Source: Oenanthe sinensis
Taxonomy: Eukaryota > Streptophyta > Magnoliopsida > Apiales > Apiaceae
NCBI GenBank assembly: GCA_028671895.1
Contig: CM053800.1
Coordinates: forward strand, 8,019,886 to 8,083,885
Length of the DNA: 64,000 bases
Direction of reading: 5' to 3'
Shown: piece after piece, positions 36,271 through 47,800 of the stretch
Numbering within the stretch: the first letter of the stretch is position 1
How the letters are laid out: each line of letters begins with the position of its first letter
Made by a program: the position numbers and the translations under genes
Notes under the pieces: generated by a model
Told to the model about the DNA's origin: nothing
Databases searched by the model: none
The model's input: the letters and a program-made list of their open reading frames with translations, nothing else

Positions 36271-37514
36271 TCAAAGGGGGAGACATTAATTTTTAGGCCT
36301 AAGGAGGATTTTATATTCAATTGGAAGAGAGTTTCTTTTTCGATTGGATGTAGATGATACTTTTATTGTTTTAAAGGATATTCTCAACTAAGGGGGAGAA
36401 TTTGGTGATACAAGAAACGAGATCTCTTGGTGATACAAGAAATGAGATCTGTCAATCCTATCTTGTGGAGGTTACTTAGAGGATATCTAAAGACACAAGG
36501 GTGGATTGGAACTTGCATGAACTAAGGGGGAGAATTAGATAAAATTGAAACCTTAGTAATGCAATGGAGAAATTACTAAGGGGGAGTTTCTTAGTAATTG
36601 GTTGGAGCCTAATCCCTAAAGGTGTTGTAGATTTAACTGATTTTTCGTCTGAAGTGGAGAAGTTACTTTTTGTCAAATGGGAAGAAATTACTTGTCGTAC
36701 TAAGGGGGAGAAGTTATGGAGAATCTTAACATCTTGGTTTGCAGTGCTATATCTTATTCTGAAAAGATATCTAAGGGATTTGCTCTATTTGTTTGAAGAT
36801 CTGTCCTTGGAACATTCTTAGGGGAGGTTCGGCAGAAGAATTCTTTCTAGCACGATCAATGAATGAAAATGAAGATTTCTTTGAAGAGTATCAGGGGGAG
36901 TTTTTGCTAAGTAGAAGTTTTCTGGGTAAAGCAGAATGTGAAGGAGATTTTCAAGGGGCATCTGAGAAGTGTCCAAGTGTGTTCTATTTCTTGTTTCAGT
37001 GATAGATGAAGTCAGTGGAATAGTGCAGGGAAGAAAGAAAAATATGTTTCCTGGAAATAGAACATCCTGAAGAAAAAGAAGAAGTGACTTTCATTCCAAG
37101 AGAGAACAACCTTAAGGGGAGAATGAGTTGACCTCTTATGGGGAACATAGAGAGCTGTATGTTCTAGTTCAAATTACAAGATGAACGAGAATGATTGTTC
37201 AGAAGTCTTTACTAATGATTTGTTTCTTTATTGAAAGAACCCCATCTTTGAAGAACATTGAAGTGGAGGAAGCTAAAGGAAAATGAAATTCAGAAATTCA
37301 TCATTCATTTTCATCAACTCAGGAAATCTGGATTTAACTGATTATATGTTTCCAGAACCTTTTGTATATTCTTTTCATGTCCAGTACTTTAATTGTTTCT
37401 TGTATGTTAGTTGAGTTATCCTCTAGTAGTTAATTTTATTTAATTGCTTTTGGGGGAAATTGTAAATGGAAATAGTATTTGATTGCTATTCCATATCAAC
37501 CAAATAGGGGGAGA
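36271..37514 (+). repeat. E1: repeated polypurine-tract-like AAGGGGGAG motifs
   Basis: Near-copies of TAAGGGGGAGA or a shortened form occur at about 36274, 36390, 36523, 36578, 36701, 36819, 36892 and 37113. The genuine purine tract AGGGGGAGA lies at 37506-37514, one base before the 3' LTR. The second-strand primer in LTR elements is such a tract. Confidence 0.75.
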
Positions 37515-37515
37515 T

Positions 37516-38977
37516 TGAAAGGGGAGATAGGAGTGAAGGGAAGTAACTCACTGCACTTTCATGTGTACTAGGAATGCTAAATGTAATCTCTATGTAATGG
37601 TTGATGATAACTCAACAATAGAACAGGACATGTAATAATATGCAGGTGCACAGAAATCTTGGATCACAGAGTTCAATTAAGACAAAGTATCAAAGGATCA
37701 TCTACAGACTTGAAGCTCACTGGAAGAAGTTCATTAACATGTTCATGCCTCAGTGGAGAATAAAAGATGTTGACATCTATTCAAGGATGTGGAAGCTACA
37801 GAAGATTGTCTTAGTCTATGAAGATTTTAGTGCATTACAATCGAAGCAACAAGTAAGGTTTGCAAAGAAGAATGTGGAATCATGTTCGGAATCAAGAGCC
37901 CCTATCAAGACTAGTCACTTATGAACCAGACCGTTGCATCAAGTGTCAGGACATTGGAGGCAAGCTCTCGTCGGTTAATATGATTTTAATCATTCTAAAG
38001 TTGTTGGTTTTCTTGAGTCAAGTGGAGGATCAACAAAGGTGGTAAATCAGTGTTGGAGAAATGTCAGCCTAATGGATAAGGGACAGACGGCACAACCTGA
38101 TTGGATCTTACTAAAGCTTCACAAATTTGAAGGCCAAATACTTGGACGTGGTGGAGTCACGTATACGGGGCCAAGTATTTGGATAAGGAAGTCTACACAA
38201 ATTGAAGAGTGAAATGGACATATTTAATTTAATTAAATAAAGTATTTATTTAATTATTTATATATTTTATAAATAAAGACATTCTTTATTTATATTATAT
38301 ATATTTATTTAAATATTACTTTTACATTAAATATTTCCAAAGGCATGCTTGCACATGACTTTGAAGATATGATTTGAGTGGACAAGAGTAAAAGATGGAA
38401 AAAGGAAAAAGCAACACCTTTTTCAATAATATAAAGGAAACTCAAGTCTCCATTTTCAAGTAGTGGTCAGGGAGAGTATTCGGAGAAAAGAAGAAAAGGG
38501 GAGAGAGAGAAAAATTTTTCTCTCCCCCATGGCCGAACTAGACTTTAATATTTTGGGGCCATGATTTTCTTTATCTTCACCACTCATCTATTCTTCTATT
38601 GTAAACATTGCTAAATCTTGTTTAGAAGATAGGTTTGATTTTTGTCTCCTAGATCTAGAATTTGTAATATTTTTAGAGGAGCCAAAAATCATTTCTTTGT
38701 TGTGTTCTTGAGCTTTTGTTCTTGAACTTGTTGTAGCATCTACCCCACTTCAATGAATATAAAGTTATATTCTTGGATCTTGTTGTGTTGTGTGTTTTGG
38801 ATGATTTACCGTTCATTATCTTGGTTATTTAATGGTGTTCTTGAGGTTGAAGAAGATGATGAACAGTACCTGGGTTTGAACCAAAGTAATTTTTATGTTG
38901 TCCCAAAAATAAATAAAAGTCAGATTTTTATTTGGGAATCGTATTCACCCCCCCTCTACGATCTCCAGGACCTAACA
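37516..38977 (+). repeat. E1 3' LTR
   Basis: 1462 bp, nearly identical to 26351-27812. It ends CCTAACA directly before the second GTGGT. Confidence 0.95.
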
Positions 38978-39581
38978 GTGGTTTATTTCGAGTTTGTTTT
39001 AGAGGCCATTTTTAATTGTTGTTTTAGGCCGTATAAACAACTTGATTTTGAAACGAGCTTGACATAAGTCAAGTCAATATATTCGGCCTTTAGTTTAGAT
39101 CATATACCCTTGGTCTTATATATCGGACAATTATAAGCAGAAAAGGAAAAAGATTTATTTTAAGTAATTGCATTGCATCATACGCTTTACATATCGCAAT
39201 TTACTTTAGCATACGCATTTAATTTCGTGCATTCATACGCTTTACTTTCCGCACCTTACTTTAGCATACGCACTTAATTTCTTGCATACACGTTAGCACA
39301 CAACGTGTGGTTCGTCCTTTTGACTAAGTGACTTACCCTTTCGAGTGGTTCGTCCTTTCTCACTAAGTGACTTACCCTGACTCACATTTATATATATTGT
39401 TGCTTCGGCTATCTTATATATATTTGTTTGTCTCTTTGGTCTAGTACTGTAATATACTAGTCCGACCACTCTTCTTTTCTAAATAGGGATATTAAAGTCG
39501 TAGCACTTGTTGTCTACACTTTGTTGTGAGGTGAAAGTGAAGTGAGGTGATCCTTGTTCTAAGACCCAAGTCCTAGACACA

Positions 39582-39962
39582 CCGACGGGGAGTTGGGTGT
39601 CTTTGCACGGTGAGGAAAAGAAAAGACCCAAGACCTAAGACCCAGATCCAAGACCTACATTGTAGTAGAGGAACATAGTCTACGCAGGTATTTTTACGTA
39701 TCTTTGAGGAGGTAAAGGGGAAGTTACGCTCCAAGATAAGGTCGTAAGGGATACTACGTTACTGTGAAGAGGTAACGGGGAGTTACGCTCTAAGACCAGT
39801 TCGTAGGGGTACTACTTGCCTGTGAAGAAGTAACGGGGAGTTACGCTCTAAGACCAGCTTGTAGGGGTTCTACTTTGATTGTGAGGAGGTAACGGGAAGT
39901 TACGCTCCAAGATAAATCAAGTAGGTTTTGCTTTGTATTTTGAGGGGTTAACGCGTAGTTAA
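39582..39962 (+). repeat. Array B: six short hairpins, five at about 59-bp spacing
   Basis: Units are CCGAC-GGGGA-GTTGG (39582-39596), a weaker GTAA/TTAC unit (39712-39727), GTAAC-GGGGA-GTTAC (39772-39786 and 39830-39844), GTAAC-GGGAA-GTTAC (39889-39903) and TTAAC-GCGTA-GTTAA (39948-39962). The stems differ at paired positions while the purine-rich loop is mostly kept. Each of the last five is embedded in GAGG.AA/GGG..GTTA-type context followed by CTC(C/T)AAGA. Confidence 0.75.
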
Positions 39963-40040
39963 GGTCCAAGATAAATACTAAGTGTTGTAAAAGGCTTCTC
40001 CGCCACTATAAGGAGTACATCTTTTTATAGTGCAAAATCT

Positions 40041-40060
40041 CGAGTTCAGGGAGGAACTCG
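40041..40060 (+). repeat. Perfect 7-bp hairpin near the end of the outer LTR
   Basis: CGAGTTC and GAACTCG enclose the six-base purine loop AGGGAG, 240 bp before the LTR end and just past array B. Confidence 0.8.
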
Positions 40061-40303
40061 GGGACTGGACTAGGGGTGAGCAGATCCGTTAGGGGATTGT
40101 GCCATCGCAAACCAGGATAAAAATTCTGTTGTGTACTCTATTTCTTTTCTCTGTTTTTATTTTCCGCACTTATATTACTAGTTGACTGGTAATTTTTTAA
40201 AAGGAGAAAAGAAAATTTTAAAACGCCAAGCTCATTTTTAAAAACGATATTAAGCTATTCAACCCCCCTTCTAGCTTATATTCCCCATTTCGGGCCTAAC
40301 AGT

Positions 40304-40315
40304 TGGTATCAGAGC
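40304..40315 (+). other. Primer-binding site of the outer element (initiator tRNA-Met)
   Basis: TGGTATCAGAGC begins three bases after the LTR end CCTAACA, as in E1 and E3. Confidence 0.9.
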
Positions 40316-40380
40316 AGTGCTCTTAATCGTGTTCCGTGGCCTTTTTCAGTGCCTACGAACGCAACAAAGAGTAGATCTTT

Positions 40381-43071
40381 ATGGCGTATTTGAGTACCAT
40401 TGGTTGTGGTGAAGGTCTCTCGAGTTCGAGACCCCCTCTATTCGATGGCACCAACTTTGCTACTTGGAAAACAAGATTTAGAATTTATGCTAAATCCCAA
40501 GGTGTCAAAGTGTGGATGGCTATCGAAGATGGTGTTGTAGTTCCGACAAAAGTAGTTGACGAAATAGTCATCGAAAAGAAAGTCAGTGAATACACCCGTG
40601 AAGAGGAAGAGTTAATGAACATAGCCGCTAAGGCAGAAATGGTCTTAACTAGTGCACTTGCAGAAAAAGAATACAAACGTGTTAATAACTGCAAGTCTGC
40701 ACAAGATATGTGGAACAAATTGGTTATCACCTACGAGGGAACCATGGATATTAAAGATTCTCGAATGGACACGTTGATCCAAGAATACGAGAACTTTAAA
40801 CTCCTCGAGGGTGAAACCATCATTGATATGGAAACAAGATTCACTCGTATTATCGATGAACTTGCTCAACTCGGAAAGGTATACTCTATTAATGAGAAAA
40901 ATCGAAGGGTCTTAAAAGCCTTGCCTCCGAGTTGGAAAGTTAAAGTTACCACTATAAAAGAAATGCATAATCTAAATGCATATACCATCGATAGTTTATT
41001 CGGCAACTTTCGTGCTTACGAAGAAGATAATGCTCCGGATAAACCTCTTCCTAAAGTTGAAGAGAAGAGAAAAAGTATGGCCTTAAAGGCAATACTTATC
41101 GATGAAGATGAAAACGACGACGATTTGAACGAAGAGTTAGAAAATCTTGATGAGCATGAAATTGCTTTATTATCAAGACAACTCCGTCGCGTTTTACAAA
41201 GCAAAGCTCAAAGGTACGGAAAAAGCTTTCTTAAATCGGGTAACCAACAACGAGTTTTTAACTCTAAAGGTAAGCCGAACTATAAGAGCAATTTTCCTAC
41301 TACGAGCTATGCTAAAGGCAAAGGTGTGCAACAATCACAAGCAAACAATGCTTACAATAACTCGAAATTTACGAGTAATTATGCACGTAAGCCTAAAGAG
41401 GCAGTTCCTGAGGAAACCGAGATTGTTTGTTTTGAATGTAAACAACCGGGTCATTTTAAAAGGGAATGTCCAAATTTGTCTAAACGACAAATTCTTGTAG
41501 CCGAGAGTGGATGGGATCTTAGCGAGGATGAGGAAACTCCTGAACAAAATGAGGAAACTGTAAACCTTGCTTTGATGGCAATCGGAGATGAAGCTACTCC
41601 AACGGAAGGCTACACTTCTCTACAAGAGGTAACATCTAAACCAATCTTGATTTCATCATGTGATAGTAGTGATGTTAGCTTGTCCAAAGTAGATCATTAT
41701 AGTATGGATATTTCTGAGCTTAGAAACTTGGTCAAAAATTTGAAAATTGATTATGATGAATTGAATCGAAGTTATGTTAAGACAAAATCCGAAAAAGATA
41801 AATATGAGGATTTGTGTCTTGAACTTCAAAAAGAGGTCACTAGTTTGACCGACGTACATGTCAAAGACATGGAATACGTTACTAACATTCTCTCTCAAAA
41901 TGAAAGCTTGAAAATCGAGGCGAACGGAAAGGATGACCAAATTCGTACTCTTGAAGTCGAAAATGTGTCTCTGATTTTTCAAGTCGAAGAGATTGAGAAT
42001 GATAAGCTCCATTTAAACGAACGCAATCGTGAGCTCCATGTTGAGCTTTTAAATCTGAAAATTCAAAATGAATCATTGATTCAAGAGAATTCTTCACGAT
42101 GCGAACGTATAAATGACCTCGAACAATCTCTTACGGGAGATAGAGAGGAAGAGCTTCATGAAGCTTTAAAAGAACTTGACCTTGATTACCAACTTCAATT
42201 AATGAATAAAGACGATGATTATGCCAATCTTCAAGGCAAGATCAATGTTGAATTCGAAAGTCGTCAAAGACTTGTCTCGGAATTAGAAACGATGAAGTTG
42301 GAAAATCAAAAGCTTAATGATGAAAATCAAAAGCTCTTGGCTCAAGTTATAGATAAAGAGAGATTGTTAACTAACAAGATAAACCTCTTGATTAAGGAAA
42401 AAGAAAATCTTGAAACCACTTTGAAACAATTCACTAAGAGCAATGCCATTTTAGAAAGGATGGTATTTAGCTCTCGGGAATCATTTAATCGTGAAGGCTT
42501 GGGTTATGAATACAAGAGTCCTTCTAAAAAGGAAGATCATAAACCCAATCCTCCGATTATTACTCCACCTAAATCACCTACACCTAAGTGTACATATTGC
42601 AATGTAAGTGGACATATTCGTCTATTCTGCAAAGCTAAAGAAGGTGAACTTAAGGGGAAGTACAAGTGGATTCCAAAAGGATCAACTTCTAGAAATAGAG
42701 ATGGAAAGAAAATATCTCAAAAGAAGAATGATTCTAAAGTGAATGTTCAAAACCAACCAAGGTTTTTGTATCATCAAGAACCAATTCCCTATGGACCAAG
42801 AAAAGGTTCTATGACTCAAAATCCTAACTATCATGGTCAAACTCGTAAAATAAATGTACCTATGCCTAGAAATGCGAGTTATCATGCTAGATTGAGTCAT
42901 CATGCTAATATGAGTCATCATGATTACCCTAGTACTTCAAATGCTCATGTTAGAAGTAATAATTCGAAATACAATGCCAATGCTAATTCTAGAGATTCGA
43001 TTATTACCATCTTTCCCTCAAGAAATAATCATGAATATGTTAGACATAACAAATATACTCCTAGGAGAAAC
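40381..43071 (+). CDS. Outer Copia element: gag, interrupted by E3
   Basis: The frame opens at an ATG 65 bp after the primer site and runs 897 codons until E3 begins. Residues about 15-240 are the Copia-type gag domain (starts with PPLFDGTNFATWKTRF, includes AKAEMVLTSALAEKEYKRV). A CCHC zinc knuckle CFECKQPGHFKREC lies near residue 350, a long coiled coil spans about 440-710, and a second knuckle CTYCNVSGHIRLFC lies near 737. The product would be the structural protein that assembles the particle and binds the RNA. The long coiled coil and second knuckle fit the SIRE lineage. The host frame resumes at 57616 after the second target duplication, so E3 split one gene. This part has no internal stop. 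It is not functional as it stands. Confidence 0.9.
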
Positions 43072-44373
43072 TGTTAGGTCCAAAGTGTTGTAGAGGGGGG
43101 GGGGTGAATACAACTGTTTAAAATTTATGAGAGAATAAGCAATACGCAGGTAATAAATGATGACACAGAATTTCAAGAATATATCATTATATTCATTGAT
43201 GGATTTGCTACAACATTCATAAAAGCATCATGATCAGTTGAACAATAAATACAGCAATTAAAGCTAGATTCAACTGATCCTCTCTCTCTCACTTTTTGTT
43301 TTACAGTAAATGCTCTCTCTTAAAAATATCGTTGAATATTGAGATGATGAAAAGTCTATCTACTAATAAAATCAAAGTGCTGCTTTTATAATGTCATGTA
43401 GTCTTGATCTTGTCCTTTTTGTGTACGTGGCCCAATCAGGACTTTGACAACAAAAAGTACTTTAACAACAACTCTGGATCAACCGTTCACAATAAGCCAC
43501 TTGTCCATTGAACATTAAATGTTACGTTTCTACCCGCATCTCGATCTTCGCCTGGACCCATCTCGATCTCGATCTGTGAAAATCTCGATCTCGATCTGGG
43601 AGAATCTCGATCTCGATCTGGGAGAATCTCGATCTCGATCTATGAAGATCTCGATCTCGATCTGTGAAGATCTCGATCTCGATCTGTGAAGATCTCGATC
43701 TCGATCTGGGAGAATCTCGATCTCGATCTATTGCCTGGATCGAGATTTGCCTTTGCAGTGTTTTACTTCACTTGTAAATCTCGACCCGCATCTCGATCTG
43801 CTGTGGATCGACATTTGCCTTGGCAAATATGCACACATCCAATGTTGACCTTCTTTAGTGACTAATTGAGGATTAACCTTTATGAGCAAGTTTCTTTAGC
43901 TTCCTCAATTTCTTTTCCTCACTCAATTCAAATGAGATCTTCTATTACTGACATGAACTTGCCTCCAATGTCCTGACACTTGATGCAATGGTCTGGTTCA
44001 TAAGTGACTAGTCTTGTAGGGGTTCTTGCTTCTGAATGTCAGTTCTCATTTGTTGATTAACCTTTACATTATCCAGATGTTGATATACATTACATGAAAT
44101 CACTTTGGTCTTCTTGATACTTCCTTGACATTAATTTGATTCTCCATTAGATAAGTTAGGGCATGAGCAATACTCAGATTGAACTTCTTCTCACTTATGC
44201 ATCCTTGATTAACCAAATTAGTTACTTGTAGTTACCAAGTATCATTACCATTTCTTCAGTTGATTGATTCCATGTGCTTCTTCCGTTTCTCTTATTTTGC
44301 TGTTGTTTTATCTTTTACTTAGTTGAGTTACATAATAATTAAGTGTTACAAGCTAGTACACCTATGCCTTTCA
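43072..44373 (-). repeat. E3 3' LTR
   Basis: 1302 bp. On the minus strand a TATAAAAGCA box lies at 43390-43381. It contains the GATCTC repeat cluster (43558-43733) and a block at 43959-44024 shared with the E1 LTRs. Confidence 0.95.
43558..43733 (-). repeat. 22-bp GATCTCGATCTC tandem repeats in E3 3' LTR
   Basis: Eight units of about 22 bp (plus-strand consensus ATCTCGATCTCGATCTG then a variable GGAGA, TGAAG or TGAAA). They sit in U3 about 170-350 bp upstream of the TATA box. This LTR has one unit more than the other. Confidence 0.9.
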
Positions 44374-44388
44374 ATCTCCCCCTATTTG
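44374..44388 (-). other. E3 polypurine tract
   Basis: On the minus strand AAATAGGGGGAGAT lies immediately before the 3' LTR, almost identical to that of E1. Confidence 0.88.
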
Positions 44389-44850
44389 ATTGTCTAACAA
44401 TGACAACCAAATTCACAATGAGGATAACTCAACTAAACAGGGACTGAAAAAAAAGATAAAATAACATTCATAAATGATCATGTTAACTTACATAATGCTT
44501 GGCTTGATTAATTAACTTCATGTCTATTACTGATACTTCAAGTGCCAAAATTGGACACCTGTTGGCTCGATTAAATGGCTTCATGCTCTTCTAGAGATTT
44601 TCTCTAAGTACTTTAAGAGCACGGTCCACTCAATCTTCAATTATCCTTCTGAAGTCCTTTTAGCAGTATTACCACCGCCGAACTTCGCGAAATAATTGAC
44701 GCCTAATATAAACCAGTTTCAAGACACTTAGCTAACTAACTTCTACCTTACACTACACAAGAAAACAGATAATATATTTTTACAATGCAGGAAAACAAGA
44801 AAACAAATTACAACGCAAAGAAACATTACAAGCATGATACATTAAAACTT

Positions 44851-47800
44851 TTATTTCTTGCGCTCCTCTTCCTCACGAGCTTTCTTCTTGGCTGCTTTTT
44901 CTTTCTTCATGAACTCAGGGTTGCAGACTTCATCCATTCTTTTCTTGAGAAGATTAAGTCCTTCTGCTTCCACATGATTTCTGATCTTGTAATTTTGAAA
45001 CAACCTCAACCACCTTTCAACCATGCTGCGAGTGGTAAGCTTCGTGGGAATGTCTTCAAACCTCAGCTTCGTGACTTTGTCAGGGTACCCCTTTTCCCCT
45101 TTCTTCCTTATAACTAGCTGCTTAGGGTATCCAATGACAATAGCGGTGGTGCATTGCTGTAGCCTCTGAATATCAAGCTGTTGTCTTCTCTTACAGAAGT
45201 TATCAAATGTGACCCTCAGATAATCCTGATCAAACTCGTCAACATCATCCATCTCCTCAATCAATTCCCTTATAATACACAGTGTTTCATGACTGTGTTC
45301 TGCAAAGATGTCGTACTTGATTTCAATGATGGTTTCCACTTGATACTTATCTGTATAGATCAGCAGATCATTCTCATTCTCAGCTTTGCTCTTGACAAAC
45401 TTGACATTTGCACTAACCACTGCACTAGCTTCCTTCCTTATTTCCCCTTCTTCTGGAATGTCTATTCTTGGATCTCCGTATCTTTGCACATGCTCTCTTA
45501 TTGCCTCGTCTTGCTGCTCGAATGCATAGTCTTCAGGTTCCTTCTTAACCACTGGTAGTGTAGCTTCAGGCAGCTTGTATCTAGCGTCTTGCCTTCTTAT
45601 CAGCTTCTCCAAGTCCTTAGCCACCAGCTTCTTTTCCTTTGTTAGAAAACCCTTAGAGAGGACTAGCTTTGCAACTGCCTTCAGCACATTTCCGCTCGGA
45701 GTTAGTTTCGAGTCATGCAGATTTACGATCCTCAAGACTTTGTCATGGACATATCTGATCTGGTAGGGATTTAGAATAATGTCAACCCCTCTATCTTCAG
45801 CCATCTTCAACAATTTTTCCTTAAATAGCACTCCAGTCTTGACAGAGGTGTCTACCTTGTGAGCGAATTCTACCAGTTCACTTGCACCCCTTTCTTGAAA
45901 GAAAGCTTCATCCACCATACACGGCCCGATTTTTGTTATGGGTGTCCAAGTGATCATCAGATTCCATGCCTTCTCCTTGAATATGACTTGTACGGAGGTG
46001 CATCCCTGTCTTATGCAATTTAGATAATTCAGCAGCCCAGGGTTTAGATTTTCTAGCTTATGAAGAAGAAAGCTCAATCTTCCTGAGTCATGAGCATAGG
46101 CTCTTGGTCCAGCTAAGGCTTCTCTAGCCTTGTCCCACTCGGGACCTTCCCTCCTTATGTCAGCCTGGACCTTAGGATCTTTGATCTTTTTCATTTCATA
46201 CTCATGCTGAGTTTTCTGAGCCGCTCTCTTCTCCTTTGCCATTAGTTCTTTTTCAACTATCCCTTGTAAAACTTCTTCATTTACTCTTTCTCTGGCTTCC
46301 CTGAAAATTTCTCCTTGCATCTCCGCTTCATCAATTTCTTCTTCTGGAACATACTCGTCAGCAACCGAGTGGTCTCCTGCATCACCTGCAACTCCTGCGC
46401 CAGATCCACCAGGATTTAGACCTCTTTCTTGTTCCCATTCTCTTGCCCGTTGCTCGAGTCTCGACCTCCTTGCCACTAAGGTTTCTACATCCATCTCGTC
46501 ATCATCAGAATCTTCAATAAAGTCTCCCATAAATGCATCAACAAGAGGTGTTTCTTTCTCAGCTTCTTCTTCAACTACCATCTTCTGCTTGCCTTTGTCC
46601 TTAAGAGCCGGTTGAGCTTCCTCCACCTTTTCACCAGATTTGTTTGAGGACTCGATCACCGGACCCTTACTAGTCAGCTTTTTCAGACCCTGATCCTCCT
46701 TCTCCCCCTTAGGTGTGTTATCATCATCAGGAGCATCATCATCATTATTATCGTCACCACCACCACCAGTTGAAGGACCAGGTCCATCCTTGTTACGTCC
46801 AAAGACAGCATCAAGTAGTTCATTCAGTTTCGTCCAAACTTGAGACATGCCATAAGTGACATCATCTACTGATCTTCCAACCTCCACCTGTGCCAATCCA
46901 AGATTGTTTATCTTGTCAATCATTTGATTCTGGACGGCAATCAGATTCTCCATGAACTGAGCTCCAACTTCCAATCTTCCAGAGTGAGAAGAGATAGCAG
47001 CAGTAACACCAGCAACTCCAGCCTCCAAAGCCTCCACTTTCTTCACTAAATCCTGCAATTTGGGGGACGGTGTTTGGCTTGGGTTAGACTGTTTACTCTC
47101 GCCGGGTTCTGTTTCACTCAAGATCCCTAAAAAGAAGGGATCTACTCTCCCTGTCTCTCCCTCGTGTTTAGAGCCTAACAGTACTAGAGCCTCATCCACT
47201 AATCGCTGGGGACTAGCGGTGAGTTGGTCGGCGATATCGGTCAGTGAGACTGAGCCTTTAAGCGCTGTGTCTACGACGGGAGATGACGTTATGACCATGT
47301 CATCCCCTTGTTCACTTAGAACCTTTTCTGGTTCGCTGGGCTGTTCTGGAGGCGTAGACCCACCAGTCACCAGATGTCGTTGCTCTGCAAGCAACTTGTT
47401 TTCTGATTTAGATGAGGAAGCGTCATCCGTACTGGATTCGACAGACTCTTCCTCATTAAAACTGCCTGAGATACTAGTATCAGAAGTGCTAGTCTCAGTT
47501 TGCCATTTCCCTTCCGAGAAATTGCTCAAAGAGCCCTGAGCGGACAACTCAGGGAAGGTAGGGCCAGCTCCTATTGGCTGTTGAGCTGGACCCCCTTCTT
47601 GACTCTCACCAACATGCCTAGGCGAGTGCGAATGTGTTGAAATGATTTGGAGAGGAGAGCCACCAGCGTGAGGTGTGGTGGCTGTGAGAGGTGAACTAGC
47701 CTTAACAGGTTGTGCAGTTGCCACTGGGTTTGAATCCACCTTTTGTTTCTTTGGAGGTGGCAGAGCTGCTGAAGTGACTACTCTCTCAACTCCTACACTC

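Larger units (their letters stand above)
26351..38977 (+). mobile_element. E1: young non-autonomous SIRE-like LTR retrotransposon, 12.6 kb
   Basis: Two 1462-bp LTRs (26351-27812 and 37516-38977) start TGAAAGG and end CCTAACA. The element is flanked by the 5-bp duplication GTGGT (26346-26350 and 38978-38982). A primer-binding site complementary to initiator methionine tRNA follows the first LTR, and a purine tract precedes the second. The 9.7-kb interior holds no gag, protease, integrase or reverse transcriptase that I can find, so it depends on enzymes made elsewhere. It is inserted in the 5' LTR of element O, in the same orientation. Reading the two LTRs side by side I found two substitutions (26627 A against 37792 G, and 27047 G against 38212 A) and no length change, so the insertion is recent. 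Confidence 0.92.
38983..40301 (+). mobile_element. Outer Copia element (O): 5' LTR, last part
   Basis: Continues the LTR interrupted by E1 and ends CGGGCCTAACA at 40301, just before the primer site. It carries the C-run AACCCCCCTTCTA near its end, as in E1 and E3, and the hairpin array B. No coding sequence is expected or seen. Confidence 0.7.

Noticed and set aside
47060..47539. 159-codon plus-strand frame opposite the E3 third ORF
   Set aside because: Antisense shadow of a Ser/Glu-rich low-complexity coding region.
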